A stretch of DNA of 64,000 bases from Sphingobacterium sp. UBA7855 (GCA_002500745.1 DLST01000016.1:136360-200359); one strand, 5' to 3'; numbered from the stretch's first letter, positions 28,190 through 36,368 are shown. Translations and numbers: made by a program. The notes: generated by a model from the sequence alone, not told the origin.

Positions 28190-28525
28190 TTATAATGAAT
28201 CACGAACTTCAACAAGAAAGCTCTTTAGACGTTCAAGTGAGTCGATAACGCGCTGGTTTTCTTTTGCTTCTGATTTGTTGTCTCGCAGATAATCGCGTGC
28301 TCCTTGAAGCGTATAACCTTTGTTTTTAACCAGATTGAAAATAATTTTTAAATTGGCAATATCTTCCTGCGTAAAAAGGCGATTACCTTTTTTATTCTTT
28401 TTAGGTTGTAAAATATCAAACTCACGCTCATAAAAACGTATTTGGGAGGCGTTTACTTCGAACATCTCTGTAACTTCTCCCATAGTATAATACAATTTAT
28501 TTATTTCACGCTCTTTGTACGGCAT
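28190..28525 (-). CDS. MerR family transcriptional regulator
   Basis: A 111-residue DNA-binding protein with the MerR winged helix-turn-helix: YYTMGEVTEMFEVNASQIRFYEREF, then FTQEDIANLKIIFNLVKNKGYTLQGAR. After a short helix the protein ends without the cysteine- or drug-binding domain found in sensing MerR proteins. This stand-alone short form is common in Bacteroidota and has no known ligand. A TAnnTTTG promoter sits 21 nt upstream. No obvious target gene adjoins it. Confidence 0.9.
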   Translation of the reverse strand: MPYKEREINKLYYTMGEVTEMFEVNASQIRFYEREFDILQPKKNKKGNRLFTQEDIANLKIIFNLVKNKGYTLQGARDYLRDNKSEAKENQRVIDSLERLKSFLVEVRDSL

Positions 28526-28546
28526 ATCTTCACAATTAATCTATAG

Positions 28547-28554
28547 CAAACTTA
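28547..28554 (-). promoter_or_regulatory. Promoter -7 element of the merR-type gene
   Basis: Reads TAAGTTTG on the minus strand, an exact TAnnTTTG match, 21 nt ahead of the ATG. Confidence 0.6.
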
Positions 28555-28714
28555 ATAAAAATTCCTATTCAAAAAGAAATTTTTGAGATCATCTTATGTA
28601 GTGACTCAATGAAAGCGAACAAAGTAATCTAATCTATATGTAATCGCTAATTATTGTGGGTAAGCGTAAATTTTTATAAGTTTGATTCGTGTGAAAAGGG
28701 TTAAAGTATTAGGT

Positions 28715-29050
28715 ATGGTTATCGTTAGCAAATTTTGGACAAATTTATTTTCTTTTGGGAGAGCGAATGCAATTACTATTTATCCCTTTATCTTTTTAAA
28801 AAGCACTTCTTTCAAATGCAACGAGAATCTGATCCGTCATGAACGTATACATTTGCGTCAAGCGCTTGAATTGGGTATTCTCTTCTTTTATGTATGGTAT
28901 CTTATTGAATTTGTCTTTCGCTTTATTCAATTGAAAGATTTTCATGGCGCTTATCTGCATATTTCTTTTGAGCGGGAAGCGTATGATAAGGAAGGTGAAC
29001 CGGACTATTTGACCGGGAGAAGGCTATGGGCATTTTGGCAATATCTTTAG
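28715..29050 (+). CDS. Small membrane protein with HExxH motif
   Basis: A 111-residue protein of unknown function, starting at ATG 28715 (an upstream in-frame TTG would add 11 basic residues). Visible in it: a short hydrophobic N-terminus, RHERIHLRQA, a hydrophobic helix (LGILFFYVWYLIEFVF), and SFEREAYD near the C-terminus. HERIH fits the zincin HExxH pattern, and the downstream Glu in FEREAY could be the third ligand, as in gluzincin-like peptidases. The whole protein is far smaller than known peptidases of that kind, so activity is uncertain. It looks like a stand-alone gene; a terminator follows. Confidence 0.65.
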   Translation: MVIVSKFWTNLFSFGRANAITIYPFIFLKSTSFKCNENLIRHERIHLRQALELGILFFYVWYLIEFVFRFIQLKDFHGAYLHISFEREAYDKEGEPDYLTGRRLWAFWQYL

Positions 29051-29078
29051 GTAGGCCTATTTGATCGTGTTTAAAAAG

Positions 29079-29125
29079 AGAAAAGCGGTATCAAAAATAG
29101 TTTTGGTACCGCTTTCTGTTTTATC
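29079..29125. terminator. Bidirectional terminator between the HExxH gene and accD
   Basis: A stem of about 18 bp (arms about 29079-29096 and 29101-29116) with one G-T wobble, then a T-rich tract. It separates convergent genes and can serve both. Confidence 0.8.
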
Positions 29126-29139
29126 TTTTGGAGGATTAA

Positions 29140-29982
29140 TTATCCGACTAATTTAAGATAAGTAGCTACTTTGTTTTTTAACTGTCTACGGTCGACAATA
29201 AAATCCAAAAATCCATGCTCAAGAACGAATTCTGAAGTCTGGAATCCTTTTGGAAGATCCTTTTTAATTGTTTCTTTAATGACACGTGGTCCTGCAAATC
29301 CGATTAATGCTCCCGGTTCTGCGATATTCACATCACCTAACATTGCGTAAGATGCTGTAACTCCTCCTGTGGTAGGGTCTGTCAATAAACAAACGTAAGG
29401 AAGTCCTGCCTTTGCCAATAATGCTAATTTAGCCGAAGTTTTAGCCATTTGCATCAATGAAAATGCAGCTTCCATCATGCGTGCACCACCTGATTTTGAG
29501 ATTAGCATAAATGGAATTTTATGCTCAATACAGTAATCTATCGAACGCGCGATTTTTTCACCAACGACAGATCCCATTGATCCGCCGATGAAACTAAAGT
29601 CCATACAAGCAATAACGATGTCTTGACCATTCATTTTTCCATGGCCAGAACGTAAAGCATCTTTAAGGCCTGTTTTGGCTTGGCTTTCTTTTAAACGTTC
29701 AGGGTATGGCTTTGAATCGAAAAATTTTAATGGATCACCAGAACTGAGATTGGGAAATAGCTCGGTAAATTCGTTATTGTCAAATAAAATTGAAAAATAT
29801 TCTTTGGAGCCGATTCTTAAATGGTGGCCACAATATTGACAAACATAGTCATTTTCTACTTGTTCAAGATGCAATAATGGCTTTTTGCAAGTGGGACATT
29901 TGTTCCACATGCCATCAGGTGCTTCTTTTTTATTAGCGGTAGCTGTGCTAATACCAGCTTTTTCTCTTTTAAACCAACTCAT
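29140..29982 (-). CDS. accD: Acetyl-CoA carboxylase carboxyltransferase subunit beta
   Basis: A 280-residue carboxyltransferase beta subunit; with AccA it transfers CO2 from biotin to acetyl-CoA, the first step of fatty acid synthesis. The N-terminal zinc ribbon is CPTCKKPL...CQYCG (about 29-52). The crotonase-like core has [12 protein letters not shown] and a [18 protein letters not shown] segment that forms the oxyanion and CoA site, followed by [14 protein letters not shown]. Length is standard. It stands alone on the minus strand with a TAnnTTTG promoter 21 nt upstream; accA is not in the window. Confidence 0.96.
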   Translation of the reverse strand: MSWFKREKAGISTATANKKEAPDGMWNKCPTCKKPLLHLEQVENDYVCQYCGHHLRIGSKEYFSILFDNNEFTELFPNLSSGDPLKFFDSKPYPERLKESQAKTGLKDALRSGHGKMNGQDIVIACMDFSFIGGSMGSVVGEKIARSIDYCIEHKIPFMLISKSGGARMMEAAFSLMQMAKTSAKLALLAKAGLPYVCLLTDPTTGGVTASYAMLGDVNIAEPGALIGFAGPRVIKETIKKDLPKGFQTSEFVLEHGFLDFIVDRRQLKNKVATYLKLVG

Positions 29983-30003
29983 ACGATAGTTCTTATTCGA
30001 TTA

Positions 30004-30011
30004 CAAACTTA
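30004..30011 (-). promoter_or_regulatory. Promoter -7 element of accD
   Basis: Reads TAAGTTTG on the minus strand, an exact TAnnTTTG match, 21 nt before the accD ATG. Confidence 0.6.
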
Positions 30012-30205
30012 TATAAATTTGAGTTTATATACAATTATAATTATGTTGAATGTATAGGCCAAGCGATGAAAACGCCTTGTCTAACAGGCTTTCTATTACT
30101 ACTTGGACAGGGGCCAGCATTGGGATCTATAAGACATTGAGCTGATTATTAGATTGAAATTAATTGTGAAGTGGAAAGTCAGCCAAAAATTAGGGCACAA
30201 AAAAA

Positions 30206-30300
30206 GGGTAAGCTACTCCTATCGCACCGCTCAACCAAATACCCTTGCTTTGTTCCCAACCTGGGGGAGTCAATGGGAGCTGGTCGTAGAAGACTTACCC
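30206..30300 (-). ncRNA. ffs: Signal recognition particle RNA (4.5S-type)
   Basis: About 95 nt on the minus strand with complementary ends: GGGTAAG at the 5' end pairs with CTTACCC at the 3' end. The apical part carries CCCAGGTTGGGAACAAAGC, which aligns with the universally conserved SRP domain IV loop region (CAGG...GGAA...AGCA). The flanks AGCTCCCATTGACTCCC and GAGCGGTGCGATAGGAGT give the long imperfect hairpin. A T-run directly after the 3' end (TTTTTTTG on the minus strand) fits an intrinsic stop, and a perfect TAnnTTTG box lies 4 nt upstream of the 5' end. This RNA binds Ffh and targets membrane proteins during translation. It overlaps no real coding region. Confidence 0.87.
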
Positions 30301-30304
30301 GTCA

Positions 30305-30312
30305 CAAAAGTA
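30305..30312 (-). promoter_or_regulatory. Promoter -7 element of the SRP RNA gene
   Basis: Reads TACTTTTG on the minus strand and ends 4 nt before the predicted RNA 5' end. This placement gives an independent view of where transcription begins relative to TAnnTTTG in this genome. Confidence 0.7.
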
Positions 30313-30405
30313 GAAAAAAAAACAGTTTTACGAAAGAAAAAATGCTATTTTATCTTATGCGATTGATTATCATGGTGATAATTTGTTTGAAGTGATGAAA
30401 AACAC

Positions 30406-30633
30406 TTACATTTTGTTTTGATCATATTCTCCCAATAGGGAATAATACCCAAATAGGCCAAGTCCAATGGAGATAATCGGTGTCAAGATACCTAGGATAA
30501 TGATTCCAAATACGACATCTTCCTGGTGACCAGTGGAAATCTTTGGCAGTGCCAGTTCAAAAACGGAAAAATAAGCGGTAAATAGCGCTAAAGTAATCCA
30601 GAGTATGCCAAGTAATTTTTTGATACTATTCAT
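30406..30633 (-). CDS. Small two-helix membrane protein, partner of MFS gene
   Basis: A 75-residue protein with two hydrophobic helices (about 7-28 and 40-66) joined by a polar loop containing a GHQEDVVFG motif, ending in GEYDQNKM. Its ATG overlaps the stop codon of the MFS transporter by 8 nt (ATGAATAG), implying coupled translation. Similar small proteins accompany MHS-type transporters in Sphingobacteriales and may correspond to DUF6814; I could not verify that name. Function unknown, possibly a transporter accessory. Confidence 0.7.
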   Translation of the reverse strand: MNSIKKLLGILWITLALFTAYFSVFELALPKISTGHQEDVVFGIIILGILTPIISIGLGLFGYYSLLGEYDQNKM

Positions 30634-32131
30634 GATTAGTGGGAGTTGATTTGTTATTGATATAAATACTGCCGATGATAAAACATACCATTGCGATAAT
30701 AATCGGATACCATAGTCCCGCCAGATAAAATTGTGGTGTCTGAGCTACTTCGGCTTTGGTAGTTAAGTAGGTGGATACGGCGGGTAGGAGTCCACCGAAT
30801 ATTCCGTTTCCAACATGGTAAGGCAAAGACATGGATGTGTAGCGGATCTTTACCGGGAACAGTTCGACGAGAAAGGCTGCAATGGGTCCATATACCATGG
30901 TAATATAAATCACCTGAATAAAGATGAGGAGAATGAGGTAGATATAGTTCCAGTTGGCAATATGAACAGTTGTTGTGACTGTTTGCTGGCCTTTTAGTTT
31001 GCCTGATTGGTGTATTGTTTTAGCGCGGGTGATTTCGGTTCCGTCGTCATATTGTGTTTTGACAACTGATTTTATTTCTGTCTTTTCTGTAACCGTAGGA
31101 CTTTCGACTGTTTCATTCAGTTTGACTTTGTGCGCTGCATTGGAAAGTTGGTACATCGATTCATAGATTGGGCGATAGGTCAATACAGCGAGTAACATAC
31201 CGCCTAGCATAATCCACTTTCGTCCAATTTTGTCACTGAGCCATCCAAATACGACAAAAAATGGTGTCCCTAAAAGTAGGGCTATCCCAAGAATGGTATC
31301 TGCCTGATCCGATTGTAGGTGCATCACTGTTTTCATGAAACTCATGGAATAGAACTGTCCGGTGTACCAAACAACACCTTGACCCATGGCGGCACCAAAT
31401 AGTGCGAGCAGCACAAATTTGAGATTATATCGGTTGCCGAAACTTTCTTTTAAAGGATTTGTACTTGTTTTACCTTCTGCTTTAGCTTTGCTAAATTCGG
31501 GTGATTCCTTCATTTTTTTACGAATCAGGTAGGAGACATACACCATAACTAAAGAGAGTAAGAAAGGAACCCGCCAACCCCAGATGTCAAATTGTGATTC
31601 GGTGAGTAAGCTTTTGGTCAGTAGGATGACGACTAGTGATATAAATAGGCCAAATGTCGCCGTTGTCTGTATCCAGGAGGTCCAGTATCCTCGTTGCCCT
31701 ATAGGCGCATGCTCGGCCACGTAGGTGGCTGCGCCGCCATATTCTCCACCGAGGGCAAGACCTTGTAACAGGCGAAGGATCAAAACGAGCAGGGGTGCCC
31801 AAAATCCGATGCTTTCGTAGCTTGGAATACAGCCTATGAGAAATGTTGCTCCGCCCATGAGCATTAAGGTAACCATAAACGTATATTTTCGACCGATAAT
31901 ATCACCCAGTCGGCCAAAAAATAGTGCCCCAAATGGGCGAACGACAAATCCAGCCGCAAATGTGGCTAATGTGGAAAGGAAAGCAGCTGTTGGATTTTCC
32001 GCGGGGAAGAATTTGGTAGAAATTACGATCGATAGGCTCCCAAAGATAAAAAAGTCATACCATTCGATGAGTGTGCCCATGGAGGATGCGCCGATGACTT
32101 TCCAGATACTTTTTGTGTTGTTTTCGTTCAT
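30626..32131 (-). CDS. MFS transporter, metabolite:H+ symporter (MHS) type
   Basis: A 501-residue twelve-helix major facilitator. The N-terminal GTLIEWYDFFIFG is the hallmark of the MHS family (ProP, KgtP, ShiA relatives), which import organic acids or osmolytes with protons. The MFS loop motif GRLGDIIGRKYTF follows helix 2, and GWLSDKIGRKW lies between helices 8 and 9. An unusual feature is a polar insertion of about 65 residues (YQLSNAAHKVKLNE to QTVTTTVHIAN) before helix 10. The substrate cannot be told from sequence. It is co-translated with the small downstream membrane protein. Confidence 0.9.
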   Translation of the reverse strand: MNENNTKSIWKVIGASSMGTLIEWYDFFIFGSLSIVISTKFFPAENPTAAFLSTLATFAAGFVVRPFGALFFGRLGDIIGRKYTFMVTLMLMGGATFLIGCIPSYESIGFWAPLLVLILRLLQGLALGGEYGGAATYVAEHAPIGQRGYWTSWIQTTATFGLFISLVVILLTKSLLTESQFDIWGWRVPFLLSLVMVYVSYLIRKKMKESPEFSKAKAEGKTSTNPLKESFGNRYNLKFVLLALFGAAMGQGVVWYTGQFYSMSFMKTVMHLQSDQADTILGIALLLGTPFFVVFGWLSDKIGRKWIMLGGMLLAVLTYRPIYESMYQLSNAAHKVKLNETVESPTVTEKTEIKSVVKTQYDDGTEITRAKTIHQSGKLKGQQTVTTTVHIANWNYIYLILLIFIQVIYITMVYGPIAAFLVELFPVKIRYTSMSLPYHVGNGIFGGLLPAVSTYLTTKAEVAQTPQFYLAGLWYPIIIAMVCFIIGSIYINNKSTPTNHE

Positions 32132-32240
32132 TAATTGTTTGTTTTTGGTTTAGTTTATACTATTGAAAGTAGCATGTCCTTCTTTTTACTTCACATGTGC
32201 GTTGAATTGCACCGGCCTTTGGCTTTTTTGGGAATGTGTA

Positions 32241-33359
32241 TCAGTTTTTCTGCGCTTCTACCATTCCAACGGTTTTATATCTTTTGCCAGGCAGGGCATG
32301 AATGAATGATTGCATTTCGAGTTCCAGTAGGATTAGTGCCAATTTGCTTTGCGGCCATTTTGTAAGTTCAATCAAGTGATCTAATTCGAGTTGTCCCTTT
32401 TGTTGAATGAGCGTAAACAGGAGTTGCTGATCTTTCGTCAGTGTTAAAGGGAGGCTAAGCTGTGGTGCAGCAGTTTTTTTGGTGATTTCCCAATTCATGA
32501 GGTATTCAAGATCCTGAAGTCCTCGAATCATATGAGCACGGTTGGTTTTGATGAGGTAGTTGGTGCCTTCGGAGCTTTTTTCATAAATGGAACCTGGAAA
32601 AGCACATACATCACGGTTGTAGCTGTTGGCCAGTTCTGCAGTGATCAGAGCCCCCCCTTTACTGGCTGCCTCCACGACAATGGTGACATCGGCGATTCCA
32701 GCTATAATTCGATTGCGCATAGGGAAGTTACCGCGTTCGGGTAAGGTATTGGATGTAAATTCTGTCAGTAAGCCGCCATGGTCTAACATTTTCGCGGCAA
32801 GCTCACGATGAGATGCTGGATAAATTCGATCGAGGCCATGTCCTAATACGGCAATGGTAGGTAGATTGTTCTTTAATGCATTGCGATGTGCCAATGCATC
32901 TATACCATAGGCAAGACCGCTAACAATCAAGGTGTCTTTGGATCCATTCATGGCGTCCAGCAGATCTTCGCATATTTTCTGGCCATAGTGGGTTGCATGC
33001 CTAGTACCAACAATACTAATGATCTTCGAACTGTTTAGCGGCTGGTTGCCCTTATAGTAGACAACAAGCGGAGCATCTTCACATTGGCGAAGTCTGTTTG
33101 GGTAATTTTCGTCTTCCAGCCACAAGGCTTGTATCTGGTGTTTGTCGATAAAAGCAAGTTCTTTTTCGCAGGCGGGCATATAACTTTTGTTGTATATTGC
33201 TTCAGCGATTGACTCCCGTATTCCAGGAAGCTGCATCAATTCTCGTTTTGAATAGGTGAACACATCGGCTAGACTATGTCCTTGTTCAATGATATTACGT
33301 GCCGTTCGAGGGCCAATGCCCTTGATTTGCGTCAAAGCTATGGGATAAATTAGTTTCAT
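32241..33359 (-). CDS. dprA: DNA processing protein DprA
   Basis: A 372-residue DprA/Smf protein that binds incoming single-stranded DNA during natural transformation and loads RecA. An N-terminal helix-hairpin-helix (IKGIGPRTARNII) precedes a Rossmann-like core with SIVGTRHATHYG, VSGLAYGIDALAHRNAL, VLGHGLDRIYPASHREL, FPMRNRIIAGIADVTIVVEA and KGGALITAELA. The C-terminal part (about 300-365) is a winged-helix domain. Length is normal. Presence of dprA alone does not prove competence, since the gene is widespread. Confidence 0.95.
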   Translation of the reverse strand: MKLIYPIALTQIKGIGPRTARNIIEQGHSLADVFTYSKRELMQLPGIRESIAEAIYNKSYMPACEKELAFIDKHQIQALWLEDENYPNRLRQCEDAPLVVYYKGNQPLNSSKIISIVGTRHATHYGQKICEDLLDAMNGSKDTLIVSGLAYGIDALAHRNALKNNLPTIAVLGHGLDRIYPASHRELAAKMLDHGGLLTEFTSNTLPERGNFPMRNRIIAGIADVTIVVEAASKGGALITAELANSYNRDVCAFPGSIYEKSSEGTNYLIKTNRAHMIRGLQDLEYLMNWEITKKTAAPQLSLPLTLTKDQQLLFTLIQQKGQLELDHLIELTKWPQSKLALILLELEMQSFIHALPGKRYKTVGMVEAQKN

Positions 33360-33534
33360 AATTGGGTTTGTTTAAAGATAAGAAAAATATAAGTAGCTGC
33401 TGTACTTTTTGTTAGAATTGCTCGGAGCACTGTATTTTTTGTTCCAATTAAGCAATATCGATAAGAGGGGTAGGGACCAGGTTTAATATGGTAGGAAATA
33501 TCGGTCTATTTTGGGAAGAGCGAAGAGGAATTGG

Positions 33535-33542
33535 TAACTTTG
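33535..33542 (+). promoter_or_regulatory. Promoter -7 element deciding the start of the 77-residue gene
   Basis: TAACTTTG, an exact TAnnTTTG match, with TTTG at 33510-33513 lying 21 bp upstream. It sits inside a longer possible reading frame starting at 33488, which argues for the downstream ATG at 33566. Confidence 0.6.
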
Positions 33543-33565
33543 TTCGAATAATAAATATTTTAACG

Positions 33566-33799
33566 ATGGAAATGAAAGAACCTTTTGATATTGAATTGGG
33601 AGATATAGTTTATTCTGTCTTCCCTGAGGAAGAGGATACATATGTTATTTTTAAAGATGGCACGGAATACGTCAAGATTATTAAAGATAATGATACCAAC
33701 TGGTTAAAATTGCATCCAGAGACAGAACTACCTATGTTCGGAATGGATGAGGAAGTCAATCTCATTGGCCTTGAAATCAAAAGAGAGTTAGGGTATTAA
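33566..33799 (+). CDS. Small acidic protein of unknown function
   Basis: A 77-residue acidic soluble protein, starting MEMKEPFDIELGD. I choose ATG 33566 because a promoter box ends 23 nt upstream; a reading frame from 33488 would begin before that promoter. The pattern of alternating strands (IVYSVFPEE, YVIFKDG, YVKIIKDN, WLKLHPET, VNLIGLEIK) suggests a small beta-rich fold. There are no motifs or localisation signals. Similar short proteins occur in Sphingobacteriales without assigned function. It stands alone, with repeated GTTAAAG copies just after the stop codon. Confidence 0.6.
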   Translation: MEMKEPFDIELGDIVYSVFPEEEDTYVIFKDGTEYVKIIKDNDTNWLKLHPETELPMFGMDEEVNLIGLEIKRELGY

Positions 33800-33803
33800 C
33801 TTT

Positions 33804-33836
33804 TTTAGTTAAAGATAGTTAAAGGCGGTTAAAGAC
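33804..33836 (+). repeat. Three GTTAAAG repeats
   Basis: Just downstream of the small acidic gene, GTTAAAG occurs three times at roughly 10-bp intervals (AGTTAAAG AT AGTTAAAG GCG GTTAAAG). One-turn spacing is compatible with a protein-binding array upstream of the next gene; origin by slippage is equally possible. Confidence 0.5.
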
Positions 33837-33847
33837 TTTTCAATTTT

Positions 33848-33885
33848 ATTTACAATTGATTAGTTTTAGTTAATCAATTGTAAAT
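33848..33885 (+). promoter_or_regulatory. Perfect 15-bp inverted repeat abutting a start codon
   Basis: Arms 33848-33862 (ATTTACAATTGATTA) and 33871-33885 (TAATCAATTGTAAAT) are perfectly complementary around an 8-bp loop (GTTTTAGT). The right arm ends at the base before the ATG at 33886. It could be an operator, or an RNA hairpin hiding the ribosome entry site. Confidence 0.6.
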
Positions 33886-34476
33886 ATGGTACGGATCGCA
33901 TTTCTATCTTTATTGTTTTTTTGTTTCTATTTTTCATTTTGTCGGCAGGGTATTTTTGCCTATCCAATAGTTTCTTATGATCAGGATACTATTGAGGAAA
34001 GAGGAAGTAAACGGGATACGCTTCGTTTGGATACTGTTTCGATCAAACGCAAATCAGCAGGGGATAAATGGGGTGAAAAAAAGGAGGAATATAAATCCAT
34101 CTTTTTTTGGGGCGATACGAAAAATATGGTTACCCTTCCCCATCGAGGTGGGATTGCTGTCAATCTAAACAAGCTTTATAATAAATTTAGCCGGAAGGGA
34201 CGAAATTCAAGGAAGCTCCAGCGTCAGTTTGAAAAGGAATACCATCAGGATCTGATCCGGGAAGAATGGTATCCGCTAACGCAGGAGTATAGTAAGTTGT
34301 CGGGAGATTCGTTGCGCAAATTTAGGATATACTATGAGCCTTCCTTAAAATGGCTTCGAGAGAATGATCGTTATGAGAAGATCGCTTATATCCATCAGTG
34401 TTTAAGAAACTACCTCGATTCTGTAGACATAATCCATAAGCGGCTTCAGTTTCCGATGGGTAATGCCAAGCTTTAA
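33886..34476 (+). CDS. Exported protein of unknown function
   Basis: A 196-residue protein with an N-terminal hydrophobic segment (about 4-26) that acts as a signal peptide or anchor, then a basic, Lys/Arg-rich body. I recognise some resemblance to small Bacteroidota exported proteins with RGGIAVNLNKLYNKFS and KLQRQFEKEYHQDLI helices, but no named family. Three clusters of charged helices follow (about 95-190). The start is fixed by an inverted repeat that ends exactly at this ATG. It is convergent with rsmG, and the two coding regions abut with no gap. Confidence 0.6.
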   Translation: MVRIAFLSLLFFCFYFSFCRQGIFAYPIVSYDQDTIEERGSKRDTLRLDTVSIKRKSAGDKWGEKKEEYKSIFFWGDTKNMVTLPHRGGIAVNLNKLYNKFSRKGRNSRKLQRQFEKEYHQDLIREEWYPLTQEYSKLSGDSLRKFRIYYEPSLKWLRENDRYEKIAYIHQCLRNYLDSVDIIHKRLQFPMGNAKL

Positions 34477-35112
34477 CTACATCGGTACATAGACCAAATA
34501 TTTTGTATCGAAGAACTCTTCTTTAAAGTAATCTGACAGTGGATGTAATTCTGCTTTAAGTTTGGATTCTTTGATTTCTTCAGTGAGATCGCCTCCTTTT
34601 AAATAAAGAATGCCATTGGGAATTCCGTTTTTATCTTTTTTTGAAAACTTGTTTCTTATCCAAGGTGTAAATTCAGCGAGTCTTGTTACCGCTCTTGATA
34701 GCACAAAGTCATATTTGTCGTCCAGCTGTTCGGCACGGATATGGTCCGCTTCGACATTATTAAGCCCTAATCCGGCTGCAACTTCCCGTACGACTTTTAT
34801 TTTTTTGCCAATCGAATCGACCAAGTGGAATTTGACTTCTGGAAACATAATGGCCATTGGGATGCCCGGAAAGCCCCCTCCTGTCCCCACGTCCAAAATT
34901 TGTGTTCCAGGTGTAAACTCTTGGACAAATTTGGCGATACCCAGCGAGTGTAATACATGATGTAGGTAGAGGCTATCAATATCTTTACGCGAGATGACAT
35001 TGATTTGGCTATTCCAAAACGTATATAAATCGGCTAGCTTTGCAAACTGCTCTTTCTGACTTTCAGTCAGTTTTGGAAAATAATTATAGATGATATCGAC
35101 TGTTGGATTCAA
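34477..35112 (-). CDS. rsmG: 16S rRNA (guanine(527)-N7)-methyltransferase
   Basis: A 211-residue SAM-dependent methyltransferase (GidB) that methylates G527 of 16S rRNA; loss gives low-level streptomycin resistance in other bacteria. The SAM-binding loop is ILDVGTGGGFPGIPMAI (about 69-85). N-terminal NVISRKDIDSLYLHHVLHSL and the VLSRAVTRL segment are family signatures. Length is standard. It lies 22 nt downstream of the glycosyltransferase gene, probably co-transcribed with it. Its stop codon directly abuts that of the convergent gene. Confidence 0.95.
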   Translation of the reverse strand: MNPTVDIIYNYFPKLTESQKEQFAKLADLYTFWNSQINVISRKDIDSLYLHHVLHSLGIAKFVQEFTPGTQILDVGTGGGFPGIPMAIMFPEVKFHLVDSIGKKIKVVREVAAGLGLNNVEADHIRAEQLDDKYDFVLSRAVTRLAEFTPWIRNKFSKKDKNGIPNGILYLKGGDLTEEIKESKLKAELHPLSDYFKEEFFDTKYLVYVPM

Positions 35113-35134
35113 AGTGTGATGTTTTAAATGTGAA

Positions 35135-36277
35135 CTATTTCCAGCTTATTTTTTTCTTTTTTCTGCTGAACATACCATTGATGCAAATATAGAAATAGTA
35201 GATGAAGTCTACCAAAGGCAACCACCAAATCAGTTCCTTTACTGCTAGTTTTTTATAGATGTTGTTAAATATTATCCATTGTGCAATAAGCCGAAGGAGG
35301 TAGGCACTCAAAGGCACATACCAGTACATTGGGAAAGCAACTGTGGTCGCAATGACTGCTATGTAAAACAGGAATGCGGATAGCAGCTGGGTTCCCAGCA
35401 TGCGTTGATGACGTTTTTTATAAATAGTAGATGCACCTGAATGCCTTGCTTTTTGTTTGTAGTAGCTTTTCCAAGTCGTTTTGGGTTCGGAATAGACAAT
35501 GGATCCTGCCGACAGTACGATGTTGACATTGACCGGATTTGCATTTTGGTTGACAAATAGATCATCATCGCCCGATTTAATATGCATGTGGGCTGCAAAC
35601 CCTTTGTTTCGAAAGAAGAGATCTTTTTTGTAAGCCATATTCCGACCGACCCCCATATAAGCATTCCCCTTCAGGGCATAGGAGAAATAGCTCATGGCCG
35701 TATGACTGGTTTCAAATCGAATCAATAGATTTAATACCCCTTTTTTCTTAAAATATGGGGAATAGCCGAGTACAATTTCTGTTTCAGGTCTGAAAGCAGC
35801 TGCGACTTCTTTAAGCCATTGATTGGATTGTGGTGCACAGTCTGCATCGGTAAACACCAGTATCTCGTGTTTTGAAGCCTTGATACCCATACTTACGGCG
35901 AACTTCTTGCCATGTTTTAGGCGGATATGTTCTTTGATATCGACAATTTTTAAATTGGGATATTTTGCTTCGAATTCATGCAATATCCAAGGTGTATTGT
36001 CTGTCGAAAAATCATTGACAACGATTACTTCAAAATTAGGATAATCTTGATGCATTATCTCCGGGAGGAATTGGGCGATATTATCCTGTTCATTGTGTGC
36101 ACAAATAATTACAGATAGCGGTGGGAATTCCGTTCCTTCCTGTATCGGTTCAATTTGATAACGGCTCAATTTACTATATACAAATAAGATGTAGTATAAT
36201 TGTATACATAGAAAAAGGCCCAATACTCCGAAAGCAATATAGGGGAGATTGGCCAAAAATACGTGAAGGTCAAGCAT
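35135..36277 (-). CDS. Membrane-anchored family 2 glycosyltransferase
   Basis: A 380-residue GT-A fold (GT2) glycosyltransferase with one N-terminal membrane helix (about 13-33) and two or three C-terminal helices (about 295-360). The catalytic domain starts at PLSVIICAHNE. It has the nucleotide-sugar aspartates in VNDFSTDN and FTDADC, and a WKSYYKQKARHSG segment corresponding to the Q/RxxRW region. It probably transfers a sugar to a lipid or surface glycan; donor and acceptor are unknown. A promoter box ends 6 nt ahead of the ATG. Confidence 0.9.
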   Translation of the reverse strand: MLDLHVFLANLPYIAFGVLGLFLCIQLYYILFVYSKLSRYQIEPIQEGTEFPPLSVIICAHNEQDNIAQFLPEIMHQDYPNFEVIVVNDFSTDNTPWILHEFEAKYPNLKIVDIKEHIRLKHGKKFAVSMGIKASKHEILVFTDADCAPQSNQWLKEVAAAFRPETEIVLGYSPYFKKKGVLNLLIRFETSHTAMSYFSYALKGNAYMGVGRNMAYKKDLFFRNKGFAAHMHIKSGDDDLFVNQNANPVNVNIVLSAGSIVYSEPKTTWKSYYKQKARHSGASTIYKKRHQRMLGTQLLSAFLFYIAVIATTVAFPMYWYVPLSAYLLRLIAQWIIFNNIYKKLAVKELIWWLPLVDFIYYFYICINGMFSRKKKKISWK

Positions 36278-36283
36278 AGCTCA

Positions 36284-36291
36284 CAAAGATA
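36284..36291 (-). promoter_or_regulatory. Promoter -7 element of the glycosyltransferase gene, 6 nt from the ATG
   Basis: Reads TATCTTTG on the minus strand and lies six bases before the start codon. The mRNA is predicted to have almost no leader. Confidence 0.6.
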
Positions 36292-36368
36292 AGTGCTTTC
36301 CACAACTTTTTTACAGCTGAAAAATGATAATTTATTTTTGAAACATCCTGTTTGCAAATCTTTTTATA

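Noticed and set aside
30154..30395. Two overlapping plus-strand reading frames of 70-74 codons
   Set aside because: They lie antisense over the SRP RNA gene and its promoter, differ in frame and show no protein-like pattern.
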